Shown here in pieces: positions 6,652 to 16,574 of a DNA stretch of 64,000 nt. The notes under the pieces are model-generated. The model ran no database searches, was not told where the DNA came from, and saw only the letters and a program-made list of their open reading frames with translations. Position 1 is the first letter of the stretch. Each line of letters begins with the position of its first letter. The DNA is from Sulfuricella denitrificans. GTDB lineage: Bacteria > Pseudomonadota > Gammaproteobacteria > Burkholderiales > Sulfuricellaceae. Made by a program: the position numbers and the translations under genes. The DNA lies in the NCBI GenBank assembly GCA_002632355.1, contig NSJJ01000006.1, forward strand, positions 62,001-126,000, given 5' to 3'.

Positions 6652-7131
6652 ATGACTTCCATTGAATTCAGCTCCGACAGAGCCGAAAGACTGGTGGTCG
6701 GCTTGCTGCTGGCACTTGTCGGCGGTGCTGCCCTGTTGTTCTGGAATGTTGAACGCGGCGTTCAATGGCAGCATCTTGCGATATTTCTGTCGGGGATGTT
6801 CTTTGCCGGATTCGGTCTTTTCCTGATTGGTTTTCGCCGCAGGATTCGGCTTGATCCTAAAGGTGGAGTGATCGAGTTAAGCACTTTGTTCGGATCGATA
6901 GTCTCCCGCCGTCACTATCCGCTAAAGGATTTTGAATCTATCGGTTGCCATGGCTCGATACAGGAGGGGCCATGGTGGGATCTCGTACTTTTCAGGGATG
7001 ACGGGGATTTTCTGACGCTGCGCAGAATGCTCGGCGACAAGGAAACGCAACGGGAAATTGAACGGTTATCCCGGCTTCTTGGTTTGCGTGCTGAATACGA
7101 GCCGAGGATTCGTACTTATCTGTTCAAATGA
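6652..7131 (+). CDS. Two-TM membrane protein, unknown
   Basis: 159 residues. Two hydrophobic helices (about 12-32 and 42-62) are followed by a soluble PH-like domain: RRRIRLDPKGGVIEL...RRHYPLKDFESIG..., then LRRM. This layout is common in small bacterial membrane proteins of unknown role. The ATG at 6652 is directly usable; upstream there is no attC, so the cassette array has ended. Confidence 0.65.
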   Translation: MTSIEFSSDRAERLVVGLLLALVGGAALLFWNVERGVQWQHLAIFLSGMFFAGFGLFLIGFRRRIRLDPKGGVIELSTLFGSIVSRRHYPLKDFESIGCHGSIQEGPWWDLVLFRDDGDFLTLRRMLGDKETQREIERLSRLLGLRAEYEPRIRTYLFK

Positions 7132-7230
7132 TGACTCGAGGGGCCGGCCTGAATTGACCCTGCAAATTGTTTCGCCACTCCCCGGAGCGCTCATTATTTT
7201 TCGATTACGACTCGTAATACTGCAAACCGC

Positions 7231-8262
7231 TTATTCAACAGTGTAAGGCAAATCCAGCAGTTCCAGCTTCGGTCCATCCGGCGTCTTCCAGTGCACAGCT
7301 CCTGACTCGATACTGGCATTGAGGATTACGGCCAGCAGGTCAAATCCGCCCTCAGGCGATGGCTGAACGTTCACCAGCATACCGCCGGACTGTTCTGACG
7401 GCCCCTGTCCAAACAGCACATCTCCCGGTTGGGGAGCCGCATCGGATTGCAGGCGGGCGCGGTACATGCGGCGTTTCACCTTGCCCAGATACTGCGAGCG
7501 CGCCACGATTTCCTGGCCGGGATAACAGCCCTTGGTGAAGCTGACGCCGCCGATCAGTTCCATGTTCGCCATCTGCGGCACGAACTGTTCCTGGGTTCCG
7601 GCTGTCACCATGGGAATTCCGGCCTGAATCTCCAGCCATTCCCAGCGACCGCTGCCCACAGGGGTGCAATGCCTGCTCAGGGTTTGCCATACTGCAGCGC
7701 CATTTTCAGGCGCCACGAGAATTTCGAAGCGCAGCCCCGGCAGGCGGATGGCCGTCACCAGACCGCAGTGGGCAACCGCATAGTCATCCTGCGGCGCAAC
7801 ACCGCCCAGTTCGGCCAAAGCGGCCGGCGCGGCTTCACCTGCGATGCCGAGGCGGATCCTCTGCGCGCTGGCATCGCTCACCTTGACCTTGGAGCGCATG
7901 ACATACATGGCAAGACGTTTCTGAATGGCTTCACGCAATGGCGCCGGCAACTGCATGAAAAACCCTTCCTCGCTGCGCCATAGCAGGAAAGTCGCCAGCA
8001 TCCGCCCCTTGGGTGTGCAGTAGCTGCCCAGCCGGGCCTGCGCCAGTGTCGCCTGTTTTACGTCGCAACTCAGTTGCCCCTGCAGGAAGGCTTCGCTGTC
8101 GTCACCAGCAAACTGGATCACACTCAGATGAGAAAGATCGGTCAAAATACTGCCATTCCTGGCCGCCAGCATTTCCTCTTGCGGCGAGCCGAAGTGAACA
8201 AGCTGCTGATTTTCGATATGGGCACCTGCGGTGCTCAAAAAGTCCTGCCAGTTGGGATTCAT
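7231..8262 (-). CDS. ygfZ: Folate-binding YgfZ/GcvT-like protein
   Basis: 343 residues. The signature FTKGCYPGQEIVAR (about residues 240-253) followed by YLGKVKRRMYR is diagnostic of YgfZ. The family binds tetrahydrofolate in a GcvT-like fold and supports assembly or repair of certain Fe-S enzymes such as MiaB. The conserved Cys of the KGCYPGQE motif is present. It stands alone, divergent from the ygfX-like gene, with about 80 bases between them for both promoters. Confidence 0.93.
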   Translation of the reverse strand: MNPNWQDFLSTAGAHIENQQLVHFGSPQEEMLAARNGSILTDLSHLSVIQFAGDDSEAFLQGQLSCDVKQATLAQARLGSYCTPKGRMLATFLLWRSEEGFFMQLPAPLREAIQKRLAMYVMRSKVKVSDASAQRIRLGIAGEAAPAALAELGGVAPQDDYAVAHCGLVTAIRLPGLRFEILVAPENGAAVWQTLSRHCTPVGSGRWEWLEIQAGIPMVTAGTQEQFVPQMANMELIGGVSFTKGCYPGQEIVARSQYLGKVKRRMYRARLQSDAAPQPGDVLFGQGPSEQSGGMLVNVQPSPEGGFDLLAVILNASIESGAVHWKTPDGPKLELLDLPYTVE

Positions 8263-8342
8263 TTATTATTTCCGATCAAAACAGTCGTGATTTAATTAAC
8301 GGTAAAATAGTGGCCTTTGGCCTATTTTACAAGCCCTCCGCC

Positions 8343-8777
8343 ATGCTTGAGCTGAAACTCCACCCCTCGCGCACGCTGACAGCCCTGCTCGCGGGGGCAC
8401 ACCTGCTGTCCGTGCTCGTGATCTGGCGCCTGCCTCTGGCCCCGGCCACGCAGATCGCCAGCAGCCTGCTGATCGCTGCCAGCCTGCTCTTCCACCTGCG
8501 GCGCGACGGTTTGCTTGCGGCAGGCCATTCGATCATTGCGCTCCGCCTTGACCCGGAGTGCAATTTTTTCTGCCAGACCCGCGACGGCTCATGGCAGGAG
8601 GCGAAACTGCTCGGTTCCAGTATGGTGACGCCATGGCTGATCGTGCTCAATTTCACTCCTGAAAAGAAATGGCTGGTACGGCATGCCGTCATTCTCCCGG
8701 ATTCGGCAGATACCGAACTGCTGCGCCAGTTGCGCGTGCTGCTGCGCTGGAAATGCGGCAATGCCAGCAGGGCCTGA
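8343..8777 (+). CDS. YgfX-like membrane protein
   Basis: 144 residues from the ATG at 8343; the same frame is open further upstream, but only across the ygfZ promoter region. It starts L.L.PSRTL..LL...HLLSVLVIW with two transmembrane helices (about 13-30 and 37-53). The soluble tail contains LRLD...F..Q.RDG.W.EA.LL.SS.VTPWLIVLNF and ends LRQLRVLLRW. This is the DUF1434/YgfX (CptA) pattern. Enteric YgfX has been linked to cell-division inhibition or to the succinate dehydrogenase assembly factor SdhE; no sdhE is nearby. Confidence 0.7.
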   Translation: MLELKLHPSRTLTALLAGAHLLSVLVIWRLPLAPATQIASSLLIAASLLFHLRRDGLLAAGHSIIALRLDPECNFFCQTRDGSWQEAKLLGSSMVTPWLIVLNFTPEKKWLVRHAVILPDSADTELLRQLRVLLRWKCGNASRA

Positions 8778-8816
8778 TTTTCTTGCTGGTATAATCAGCG
8801 ACTTTTAACCGCGTTC

Positions 8817-11800
8817 ATGATGTTACTTCCGCCGCCCCTCCCCTCTCCCGGCCAGCGCACCCGCCACGCGGGCCTGCACGGTTCCAGCGATGCACTGGCG
8901 CTGGCGCAACTGGCGCAGGAAGTACGCCCGCTGGTGATTCTGGCGGAAACCGCCTGGCACGCCCAGCGCCTGTGCGACGAGATCACTTTTTTTGCTCCGC
9001 AACTGGCCGTCCATCTGCTGCCCGACTGGGAAACGCTGCCCTACGATCATTTCTCCCCGCACCAGGATCTGGTCTCCGAGCGCCTTGCAACCTTGTACCA
9101 GATATCCCACAACGCCTGCGACGTGATCATCGTGCCCGCTACCACGGCGCTTTGCCGCCTGCCACCGCGCGAGTTTCTGGCCGCCCATGCTTTTTTCCTC
9201 AAGCAGGGCACGAAGCTGGACCTTGATGCCCTGCGCGAGCAACTGACCCAGGCGGGCTACACCCACGTCACCCAGGTACTGACGCCGGGCGAGTATTCCG
9301 TCCGGGGCGGGCTGGTGGACCTGTTCCCCATGGGCAGCGCAGTGCCCTACCGGCTCGACCTGTTCGATCAGGAGATCGAATCCATCCGCACCTTCGATGT
9401 GGATACGCAGCGCAGCATCTACCCGGTCAAGGACGTGCGCCTGCTGCCGGCGCGTGAATTTCCGCTTGACGAAGCCGGCATCAGCCACTTCCGCCAGAGT
9501 TTCCGTGAAAAATTCGAAGGCGATCCCTCGAAAAGCCAGCTTTACAAGGACGTCAGCAACGGCCTGGCGCCGCTGGGTATCGAATATTACCTGCCGCTGT
9601 TTTTCGAGCACACCGCCACGCTGTTCGACTATCTGCCGGACAGCGCGCTGCTGTGCCTGCACCATGACCTGGAAGGCGCCGCACAGCGCTTCTGGCAGGA
9701 TACCCGCTCGCGCTACATGCTGCTCAGGGGGGACCGCAATCGCCCTCTGCTGTCGCCGGAAGAAATTTTCCTGCCGGTGGATGTATTTTTCGGCGAGATC
9801 AAACTGTTTGGCCGCATCGAGCTATCCAGCGAAGCAGGAGACAAGCCCATCACCCATCCGGTGCCGGAAGTACAGGTCGAGCGTCGTGCCGAAGACCCGC
9901 TGGAAAAGCTGAAAGCGTTCATCGATCACTTCGATGGCCGCATCCTGATCCTGGCTGAAAGCATGGGGCGGCGCGAAACCATGGCGCAGTACCTGGCCGA
10001 ATACGGCATGAAGCCCGCCATCTGCGAAAGCTTTGCCGATTTCGAATCCGCTTCGGACCGGCTCATGCTGGCTGCCGGACTGGTAAGCACCGGCTTTATC
10101 CTAGCCCCGGCTTTTGCCGTCGTCACCGAATCCGAACTCTACGCCACCCAGGTACGCCAGTCGCGGCGCCGCGACACCACGCGCAGGAGCAATGTCGAGA
10201 ACATGCTGCGCGACCTGTCCGAGCTCAGGGCGGGCGACCCGGTGGTGCATGAACAGCATGGCATCGGGCGCTATCTGGGCCTGGTGAACATGGACCTGGG
10301 CGAAGGCGAAACCGAGTTTCTGCATCTGGAATATGCCGGCGGTGACAAGCTCTACGTCCCGGTTTGCGATCTGCACGTCATCAGCCGCTACAGCGGCGCC
10401 AGCCCGGACTCCGCCCCGCTGCACCGGCTCGGCAGCGGGCAGTGGGAAAAGGCAAAGAAAAAGGCGCTGCAGCAGGCGCGCGACACCGCCGCCGAACTGC
10501 TCAACCTGTATGCGCAGCGGGCTGCGCGTCTGGGCTATTCGTTCAAGCTTGATCATCACGATTACGAGGCGTTTGCCGCCGGCTTTGACTTCGAGGAAAC
10601 GCCGGATCAGGCAGCGGCAATTCAGGCCGTGATAGGGGATATGACCTCTGGCCAGCCGATGGACCGGCTGGTGTGCGGGGATGTCGGCTTCGGCAAGACT
10701 GAAGTCGCCCTGCGCGCCGCCTTCGTGGCGGTCGCCGATGGCAAACAGGTGGCGATCCTGGTTCCCACCACGCTGCTGGCGGAACAGCATTTCAACAATT
10801 TTTCCGACCGCTTTTCCGACTGGCCGGTCAAGGTGGCGGAACTGTCGCGCTTCCGCACCGCCAAGGAGCAAACGCTGGCGCTCAAGGGGCTGGCCTCGGG
10901 CGAGATCGATATCGTCATCGGTACCCACAAGCTGATCCAGAAAGACGTCAAATTCAAGAATCTGGGCCTGGTCATCGTGGACGAGGAGCACCGTTTCGGC
11001 GTGCGCCAGAAGGAACAGCTCAAAGCCTTGCGCGCCGAGGTGGACGTGCTGACCCTGACCGCCACCCCGATCCCGCGTTCGCTGTCGATGTCACTGGAAG
11101 GCTTGCGCGATTTTTCCGTCATCGCCACCGCGCCGCAAAGACGCCTCTCCATCAAGACCTTCGTCGCGCCCTACTCCGAAGGCATCATTCGCGAGGCGGT
11201 GCTACGCGAGCTTAAGCGCGGCGGTCAGGTGTATTTCCTGCACAACGAAGTGGAAACCATCCTCAATGTGCAGGAAAAACTGACGAAGCTGCTTCCCGAG
11301 GCGCGCATCGCCGTGGCCCACGGCCAGTTGCACGAGCGCGATCTGGAACATGTGATGCGCGACTTCTACCAGCAGCGTTTCAACATCCTGCTGTGCACCA
11401 CCATCATCGAAACCGGCATCGACATTCCCACCGCCAACACCATCATCATGAACCGCGCCGACAAGTTCGGTCTCGCCCAGTTGCACCAGTTGCGCGGCCG
11501 GGTCGGCCGTTCGCACCACCAGGCCTATGCCTACCTGCTTACGCCGGGCGAGGTGGCGGCACTCACGCCGCAGGCAAAAAAACGCCTTGATGCGATCCAG
11601 ATGATGGAAGACCTGGGCGCGGGCTTCTACCTCTCCATGCATGATCTGGAGATCCGCGGCGCGGGCGAGATTCTGGGCGAATCGCAGAGCGGCGAAATGC
11701 AGGAAATCGGTTTCAGTCTTTACGCCGACATGCTCAACCAGGCCGTGAAGGCGCTCAGGGAGGGCAAGGAGCCGGACATGGCCGAACCCCTGGCGGTGAC

Positions 11801-12227
11801 CACGGAAATCAACCTGCACACTCCGGCGCTGCTGCCCAAGGACTACTGCGGCGACATCAACCAGCGCCTGACGCTTTACAAGCGGCTGGCCAATTGCGAC
11901 AGCATGGAAGAACTGGATCTGATTCATGAAGAACTGATCGACCGCTTCGGCCTGTTGCCGCCGGCCGCCAGCACCCTGCTCGAAGCGCATCGTCTGCGCG
12001 TTCTGGCCCGGCCGCTGGGCATCATGAAAATCGATGCCAGCAGCGATGCGATCGTGGTGCAATTCGTCCCCAGCCCACCGATCGACCCTGCTAAAATCAT
12101 CGAATTCATCCAGAAACAGCCCGGCTGCAAGCTGGCCGGACCGGACAAGATCCGCATCGGCGTGCCGCTGCCCGAAGTCGAGCAGCGCCTCACAACGATC
12201 AAATTTTTATTCAAGAAACTGCAATAA
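8817..12227 (+). CDS. mfd: Transcription-repair coupling factor Mfd
   Basis: 1136 residues, close to E. coli Mfd (1148). Order: UvrB-like damage/UvrA-binding module (1-330), RNA-polymerase-interacting CarD-like domain with GDPVVHEQHGIGRYLGL (about 475-490), SF2 translocase with Walker A GDVGFGKTEVAL (about 620) and DEEH box (about 720), the RecG-like TRG motif with LHQLRGRVGRS (about 890), and the C-terminal inhibitory domain. It removes stalled RNA polymerase at lesions and recruits UvrA. Confidence 0.98.
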   Translation: MMLLPPPLPSPGQRTRHAGLHGSSDALALAQLAQEVRPLVILAETAWHAQRLCDEITFFAPQLAVHLLPDWETLPYDHFSPHQDLVSERLATLYQISHNACDVIIVPATTALCRLPPREFLAAHAFFLKQGTKLDLDALREQLTQAGYTHVTQVLTPGEYSVRGGLVDLFPMGSAVPYRLDLFDQEIESIRTFDVDTQRSIYPVKDVRLLPAREFPLDEAGISHFRQSFREKFEGDPSKSQLYKDVSNGLAPLGIEYYLPLFFEHTATLFDYLPDSALLCLHHDLEGAAQRFWQDTRSRYMLLRGDRNRPLLSPEEIFLPVDVFFGEIKLFGRIELSSEAGDKPITHPVPEVQVERRAEDPLEKLKAFIDHFDGRILILAESMGRRETMAQYLAEYGMKPAICESFADFESASDRLMLAAGLVSTGFILAPAFAVVTESELYATQVRQSRRRDTTRRSNVENMLRDLSELRAGDPVVHEQHGIGRYLGLVNMDLGEGETEFLHLEYAGGDKLYVPVCDLHVISRYSGASPDSAPLHRLGSGQWEKAKKKALQQARDTAAELLNLYAQRAARLGYSFKLDHHDYEAFAAGFDFEETPDQAAAIQAVIGDMTSGQPMDRLVCGDVGFGKTEVALRAAFVAVADGKQVAILVPTTLLAEQHFNNFSDRFSDWPVKVAELSRFRTAKEQTLALKGLASGEIDIVIGTHKLIQKDVKFKNLGLVIVDEEHRFGVRQKEQLKALRAEVDVLTLTATPIPRSLSMSLEGLRDFSVIATAPQRRLSIKTFVAPYSEGIIREAVLRELKRGGQVYFLHNEVETILNVQEKLTKLLPEARIAVAHGQLHERDLEHVMRDFYQQRFNILLCTTIIETGIDIPTANTIIMNRADKFGLAQLHQLRGRVGRSHHQAYAYLLTPGEVAALTPQAKKRLDAIQMMEDLGAGFYLSMHDLEIRGAGEILGESQSGEMQEIGFSLYADMLNQAVKALREGKEPDMAEPLAVTTEINLHTPALLPKDYCGDINQRLTLYKRLANCDSMEELDLIHEELIDRFGLLPPAASTLLEAHRLRVLARPLGIMKIDASSDAIVVQFVPSPPIDPAKIIEFIQKQPGCKLAGPDKIRIGVPLPEVEQRLTTIKFLFKKLQ

Positions 12228-12237
12228 GGACCCCGAC

Positions 12238-13482
12238 ATGCCCCACCTGATCCGCCCCTTTACCGGCCTGCGCCCCGCACCGGGACGCGCCACCGAAGTC
12301 GCCGCCCCGCCCTATGACGTGCTTTCCACCGCTGAAGCCAGGGTGCGAGCAGAGGGCCGCCCGTGGAGCTTCCTGCATATCTCCAAACCGGAAATCGACC
12401 TGCCGCCGGAAACCGACCCCTATGCGCCGGAAGTCTATGCCAAGGCGGCGGAAAACCTGCAGCGCATGATCGAAGCGGGCGTGCTGAAGCGCGACGACAG
12501 CGCCTGCTACTATGCCTACCGGCTGGTGATGGGAGAGCACAGCCAGATCGGTCTGGTGGCCGCGGCATCGGTGGCGGACTACGACACCAACCGCATTCGC
12601 AAGCACGAATTCACCCGCCCCGACAAGGAAGACGACCGGGTGCGCCAGATCGATGCGCTCGACGCCCAGACCGGCCCGGTGCTGCTGGCCTATCCCAGTG
12701 CACCGGAAGTGGATGCCATTCTTGTTCAGGCCTGCACGGCGCAACCCGATGCCGATGTGACCGCCGAAGACGGCATCCGTCACACCCTCTGGGTGATGCG
12801 CGATGCCGCCATCAACGAGAAGCTGACCAAAGCTTTCGATGCCATGCACGCCATTTACATCGCCGACGGCCACCACCGCTCGGCCTCGGCCTCGCGCATC
12901 TGTGCAACCCGCAAGGCCGCCAATCTGGCACACAGCGGGGAGGAAAGCTACAACTACTTTCTGTCGGTCATTTTCCCGCACCACCAGATGAAAATCATGG
13001 ATTACAACCGCGTGATCAAGGATCTGAACGGCCTCGACAAGGCCACTTTCCTCCAGCGTATCGGGGACTGTTTCTCAGTCGAAAACGTCACTGGCCAGAT
13101 GAAACCCGCCCGGCCCAACGAATTCGGCATGTATCTGGATGGCCAGTGGTACCGCCTCGCCATCCGGCCCGAACTGATCCCCACGCAGGATCCGGTGGCG
13201 CGGCTCGATGTCAGCCTGCTGCAAAACCATCTGATCGCACCGGTGCTTGGTATTGCCGACCCGCGCCGCGACAAGCGCATCGATTTTGTCGGTGGCATCC
13301 GTGGTCTGGCTGAACTGGAAAAGCGCGTCGACAGCGGTGAAATGGCCGTGGCCTTCGCCCTGTTTGCCACGCGCATGGAAGACCTCATGGCCGTGGCCGA
13401 TGCCAACGAAGTCATGCCGCCAAAATCAACCTGGTTCGAGCCCAAGCTGGCAGACGGCCTGGTTTCGCATGTCCTGAATTAG
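12238..13482 (+). CDS. DUF1015 family protein
   Basis: 414 residues. It begins IRPF.GLRP.PG.A.EVAAPPYDVLS, the hallmark of DUF1015, and contains YIADGHHRSASASR (about residue 205). This His-rich stretch is conserved in the family and suggests an active or metal site. The ATG at 12238 follows mfd by 10 bases with an AAGGA six bases before it. The family is uncharacterised in bacteria; in many genomes it sits near serine biosynthesis genes, and serB is next here. Confidence 0.85.
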   Translation: MPHLIRPFTGLRPAPGRATEVAAPPYDVLSTAEARVRAEGRPWSFLHISKPEIDLPPETDPYAPEVYAKAAENLQRMIEAGVLKRDDSACYYAYRLVMGEHSQIGLVAAASVADYDTNRIRKHEFTRPDKEDDRVRQIDALDAQTGPVLLAYPSAPEVDAILVQACTAQPDADVTAEDGIRHTLWVMRDAAINEKLTKAFDAMHAIYIADGHHRSASASRICATRKAANLAHSGEESYNYFLSVIFPHHQMKIMDYNRVIKDLNGLDKATFLQRIGDCFSVENVTGQMKPARPNEFGMYLDGQWYRLAIRPELIPTQDPVARLDVSLLQNHLIAPVLGIADPRRDKRIDFVGGIRGLAELEKRVDSGEMAVAFALFATRMEDLMAVADANEVMPPKSTWFEPKLADGLVSHVLN

Positions 13483-13499
13483 GAATCAGCGGACACGCC

Positions 13500-14348
13500 G
13501 TGGCTGCCGGTAATATCGTCATCCAGGGCGTGTCCGATCCCCTGCCCTTGCTTGATCAACTGATACGGCTCAGCGGCTGTAGCAGCCATGCCCGTATTAA
13601 GGATCAAGCTGCCTTCCGCTTTCACGACGGGCAATTAAACAGTGCCCTGCAGGCCTTCTGTATCGAGCATCAGCTCGATTGCGCATGTGTTCCTTACGGT
13701 TTTCATCCTGCTCGCTTCGGGCTGGTAGCCTTCGACATGGATTCCACGCTTATTTCCATCGAGACCATCGACGAACTCTCGGTTATTGCGGGCGTCAGAG
13801 CGCAAATCGCCCCGCTTACCGAAAGCGCGATGCGTGGCGAAATCGATTTTGAAAGCAGCTTCCGCCAGCGCATCGCACTGCTCGGTAATCTGCCTGTATC
13901 TGCAATGGATGAAGTCTATGAAGAAAAACTCAGGCTCAATCCGGGAGCGGAAAGATTAATAACGACGTTGAAGAACTACGGGGTGAAAACCGCGCTGATC
14001 ACGAGTGGTTTTGAATACTTTGCCGAGAAGCTGAGATCGTGGCTGACGCTTGATATTGCCGTTTACAACCGGATCGGGATTCGTGACGGGCATTTCACCG
14101 GTCAGATCGACGGCATGCTGATCGATGCCGCCGGTAAAGCAAAAGCGCTGGAGGACTGCAAAAAAGCTTTGGGACTGCGGCGAGAACAAATTATCGCCAT
14201 AGGTGACGGCGCCAATGATCTCGCCATGCTAGGCATGGCAGGGACCAGTGTCGCCTATCATGCCAAACCAGTCATACGTGAGAAAACCACATATGCACTG
14301 GATTACGTCGGTCTGGACGGCTTGCTCAACCTTTTCGAGAAGCACTGA
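13500..14348 (+). CDS. serB: Phosphoserine phosphatase
   Basis: 282 residues starting at a GTG 17 bases after the previous stop. HAD motif I FDMDSTLI (about residue 79), motif II ALITSGF, the Lys of GKAKALEDCKK, and GDGANDLAML (motif IV) are all present; the N-terminal 70 residues are the ACT-like regulatory part. It catalyses the last step of serine synthesis. Convergent with ppiD, only 3 bases apart. Confidence 0.96.
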   Translation: MAAGNIVIQGVSDPLPLLDQLIRLSGCSSHARIKDQAAFRFHDGQLNSALQAFCIEHQLDCACVPYGFHPARFGLVAFDMDSTLISIETIDELSVIAGVRAQIAPLTESAMRGEIDFESSFRQRIALLGNLPVSAMDEVYEEKLRLNPGAERLITTLKNYGVKTALITSGFEYFAEKLRSWLTLDIAVYNRIGIRDGHFTGQIDGMLIDAAGKAKALEDCKKALGLRREQIIAIGDGANDLAMLGMAGTSVAYHAKPVIREKTTYALDYVGLDGLLNLFEKH

Positions 14349-14351
14349 AAA

Positions 14352-16262
14352 CTAGCGTTCAGACTTTTCCAGTGCTTCCTTGCTGATCGATATCTTTGTA
14401 TTCTGCTTCAGGCTTGCGAGATAAGCTGCCGCGTATTCACGCTCCAGCATGCTGGAAAACTGCTGGATATAAGCCTTTTTCCGGGCTTCATCCTGCACCC
14501 CGGGGTCTACCAGCTTCGAAAGCCTGACCAGTGTATATCCGCCCTGATTATTCTCTACTCCGCTATAGGTGGGCAGCTTGTCAACTTTCGCCTTGAAAGC
14601 TGCCATCAGCACTTCCGGCGTCAAGCCTGCTGGTGGTTTGGTACGGTTAACAAGCTGAGATGGCGTCCAGTTCAAAGCAGCAGGCGTATTACCCTGCTGC
14701 AATTGAGCCAATGCATCCTTACCCCATTTCACGGCCAGAACTGAGGCTTGCTGGCGTTGAAGGCGCTGACTCAAGGCCGAAGAGACTTCTTCCAGCGGTT
14801 TAATGCTGGCAGGCTTGTATTCCAGCAAGCGTGCGGCGACCAGCGTGTTTGGCCTGACTTCTACGGCCTCGGTATTTCGTTTGTTTTTCAGCACTTCTTC
14901 GGTAAACACAGCCTGCAGCAGCTTGGGATTGCTGAGCAGCGGAGTATCACTCGCCATGCGGCTCACCCAGCCACTCTGCTCGACCTTGAGCCCGAGTTGC
15001 TTGGCGGCAGGTGCAAGACTATCTCCCTGTTCATAGACCAGGTTGCCAAAATTCTCGGCATTCTCGGCGAATTTCTTTCCACCCTTTTCTTTCTTCAGTT
15101 CCTGAACAATTTCAGCATGCGCTTCCTGCAAGGAGCGCAGTTTTGCAGGTTTGATCGCGGTCAACTTAATGATGTGATAACCGAAATTCGATTGCACCAG
15201 ATCGCTGATCTCACCGGCATTCATCTTGAACACCGCATCTTCGAAAGGCTTGACCATCGCACCGTGACCGAAATATCCGAGATCACCACCTTGAGATGCA
15301 GAACCGCTGTCCTGTGAATACTGTTTAGCCAGTTGTGCAAAGTTATCCGGAGTCTTTTTTACTTCCTGCAACACCTTGCGGGCTTTATCCATGGCTGCGG
15401 CTTTCTCGGTCGCGCTGGCATTCTCTGCCACGCCAATCAGGATATGGCTGGCCTGACGCTCTTCAGCCTGGCCGAACTGTCTTGCATGTTCCTTGTAATA
15501 AGCTGCAATTTCTTCGTCGCTGACGGTGACCTGTGCCGCAAGATTTTCTGCTGAAAGCACAATATATTCGAGTCGCGCCTGCTCCGGCAGCTTGAATTCA
15601 TCCTGATGCTTTTCGTAGTAATCCTTGATTGCGGACGCCTCAATCTTCACCTGCGGCATGAACTGCTCAATCTGGATAACCGCCTGGCCAATTTCGCGCT
15701 GTTGCTCAAGCGTACGGATCATGCCATCCGCTACCGACCCAGGTACGAATGCATTGCGACTTACACCTTCTTGCGCCATCTGCATCAGCACGTCCTGACG
15801 CACGCGGTGTTCGAACATTCCGATCGTCATATTCTGCTGACGCAGCACGGCTTCGTAACGTTCATGAGAAAACTTGCCATTAACATGAAAGGCTTCGATC
15901 CCTGCGATAAGCTTCGCCAGTTGTGCATCTGAAACCGCCAACCCTGCCTGTTTCGCTTCGGCCAGCAAAATTTGCTGGTTCACCAGACCGTCAAGTACCG
16001 ATTTGCGAATCTCGGGGCTATCCATCATTGCAGGGTCATAGGACTTGCCAAGCGAGGTGCGCATCCGATCCTGCTGTTCCTTAAGCGTACGCGAGAATTC
16101 ATTCTGATGAATTTCCTGTTCCCCCACTTTTGCTACGACAGGCCCGCCGCCGCCCTGTTTGAAATAGGAATCGACACCCCACAACGCAAAGGGGACAGTA
16201 ATCAGCGCCAGAATAATTTTGGCGATTTTTCCTTGAGCGTGCTCACGAATGACTTCTAGCAT
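14352..16262 (-). CDS. ppiD: Periplasmic folding chaperone PpiD
   Basis: 636 residues. One N-terminal transmembrane anchor (about 12-30) is followed by a SurA_N-like region, a PpiC/parvulin domain (about 265-360; RQASHILIG...GGDLGYFG.G.MVKPFEDAVF...NFGYHIIKL) and a C-terminal domain. It is an inner-membrane chaperone at the Sec translocon exit. The position downstream of hupB matches the lon-hupB-ppiD order of enterobacteria, with two tRNA genes inserted between. Confidence 0.95.
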   Translation of the reverse strand: MLEVIREHAQGKIAKIILALITVPFALWGVDSYFKQGGGGPVVAKVGEQEIHQNEFSRTLKEQQDRMRTSLGKSYDPAMMDSPEIRKSVLDGLVNQQILLAEAKQAGLAVSDAQLAKLIAGIEAFHVNGKFSHERYEAVLRQQNMTIGMFEHRVRQDVLMQMAQEGVSRNAFVPGSVADGMIRTLEQQREIGQAVIQIEQFMPQVKIEASAIKDYYEKHQDEFKLPEQARLEYIVLSAENLAAQVTVSDEEIAAYYKEHARQFGQAEERQASHILIGVAENASATEKAAAMDKARKVLQEVKKTPDNFAQLAKQYSQDSGSASQGGDLGYFGHGAMVKPFEDAVFKMNAGEISDLVQSNFGYHIIKLTAIKPAKLRSLQEAHAEIVQELKKEKGGKKFAENAENFGNLVYEQGDSLAPAAKQLGLKVEQSGWVSRMASDTPLLSNPKLLQAVFTEEVLKNKRNTEAVEVRPNTLVAARLLEYKPASIKPLEEVSSALSQRLQRQQASVLAVKWGKDALAQLQQGNTPAALNWTPSQLVNRTKPPAGLTPEVLMAAFKAKVDKLPTYSGVENNQGGYTLVRLSKLVDPGVQDEARKKAYIQQFSSMLEREYAAAYLASLKQNTKISISKEALEKSER

Positions 16263-16320
16263 AGTTTTACCCAGAAACAGCTTATCAATTAAGCAAAGCC
16301 GGTTTGTTTTCGCTTCGAGA

Positions 16321-16351
16321 AAGAAAAAAGGGTGAACCGAAGTTCACCCTT
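16321..16351 (-). terminator. Terminator after tRNA-Asp
   Basis: A 10-base-pair stem (AAGGGTGAAC / GTTCACCCTT) with a TTCG loop is followed by a T-run on the minus strand, 3 bases after the tRNA CCA end. Textbook rho-independent form. It separates the tRNA transcript from ppiD. Confidence 0.9.
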
Positions 16352-16354
16352 GTT

Positions 16355-16431
16355 TGGCGGAGTGGACGGGACTCGAACCCGCGACCCCCGGCGTGACAGG
16401 CCGGTATTCTAACCAACTGAACTACCACTCC
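16355..16431 (-). tRNA. tRNA-Asp (GUC)
   Basis: 77 bases including an encoded CCA. Acceptor GGAGTGG pairs with CCACTCC; the anticodon loop CTGTCAC gives GUC; the T-arm is GGGTTCGAGTCCC. All arms fold. Transcribed with tRNA-Val just upstream. Confidence 0.97.
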
Positions 16432-16449
16432 AAAAACTTTATACACAAC

Positions 16450-16525
16450 TGGTGGGTGCTGACGGGGTCGAACCGCCGACATTCGCCTTGTAAGGGCGAC
16501 GCTCTACCAACTGAGCTAAGCACCC
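16450..16525 (-). tRNA. tRNA-Val (UAC)
   Basis: 76 bases with encoded CCA. Acceptor GGGTGCT/AGCACCC, D-arm AGCTCAGTTGGTAGAGC, anticodon loop CTTACAA (UAC), T-arm CGGTTCGACCCCG. Lies 18 bases before tRNA-Asp on the same strand. Confidence 0.97.
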
Positions 16526-16574
16526 GAAATTCTCAATTGAGTCTTTATGTAAAGACTTCAAAATCAAAGAGCGG

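Noticed and set aside
8013-8342. N-terminal extension of the YgfX-like protein
   Set aside because: The frame is open, but it overlaps the start of ygfZ and the promoter space; the protein family starts at 8343.
16540-16557. AGTCTTT/AAAGACT hairpin after hupB as a terminator
   Set aside because: Seven AT-rich base pairs without a following T-run on the minus strand; too weak to call.
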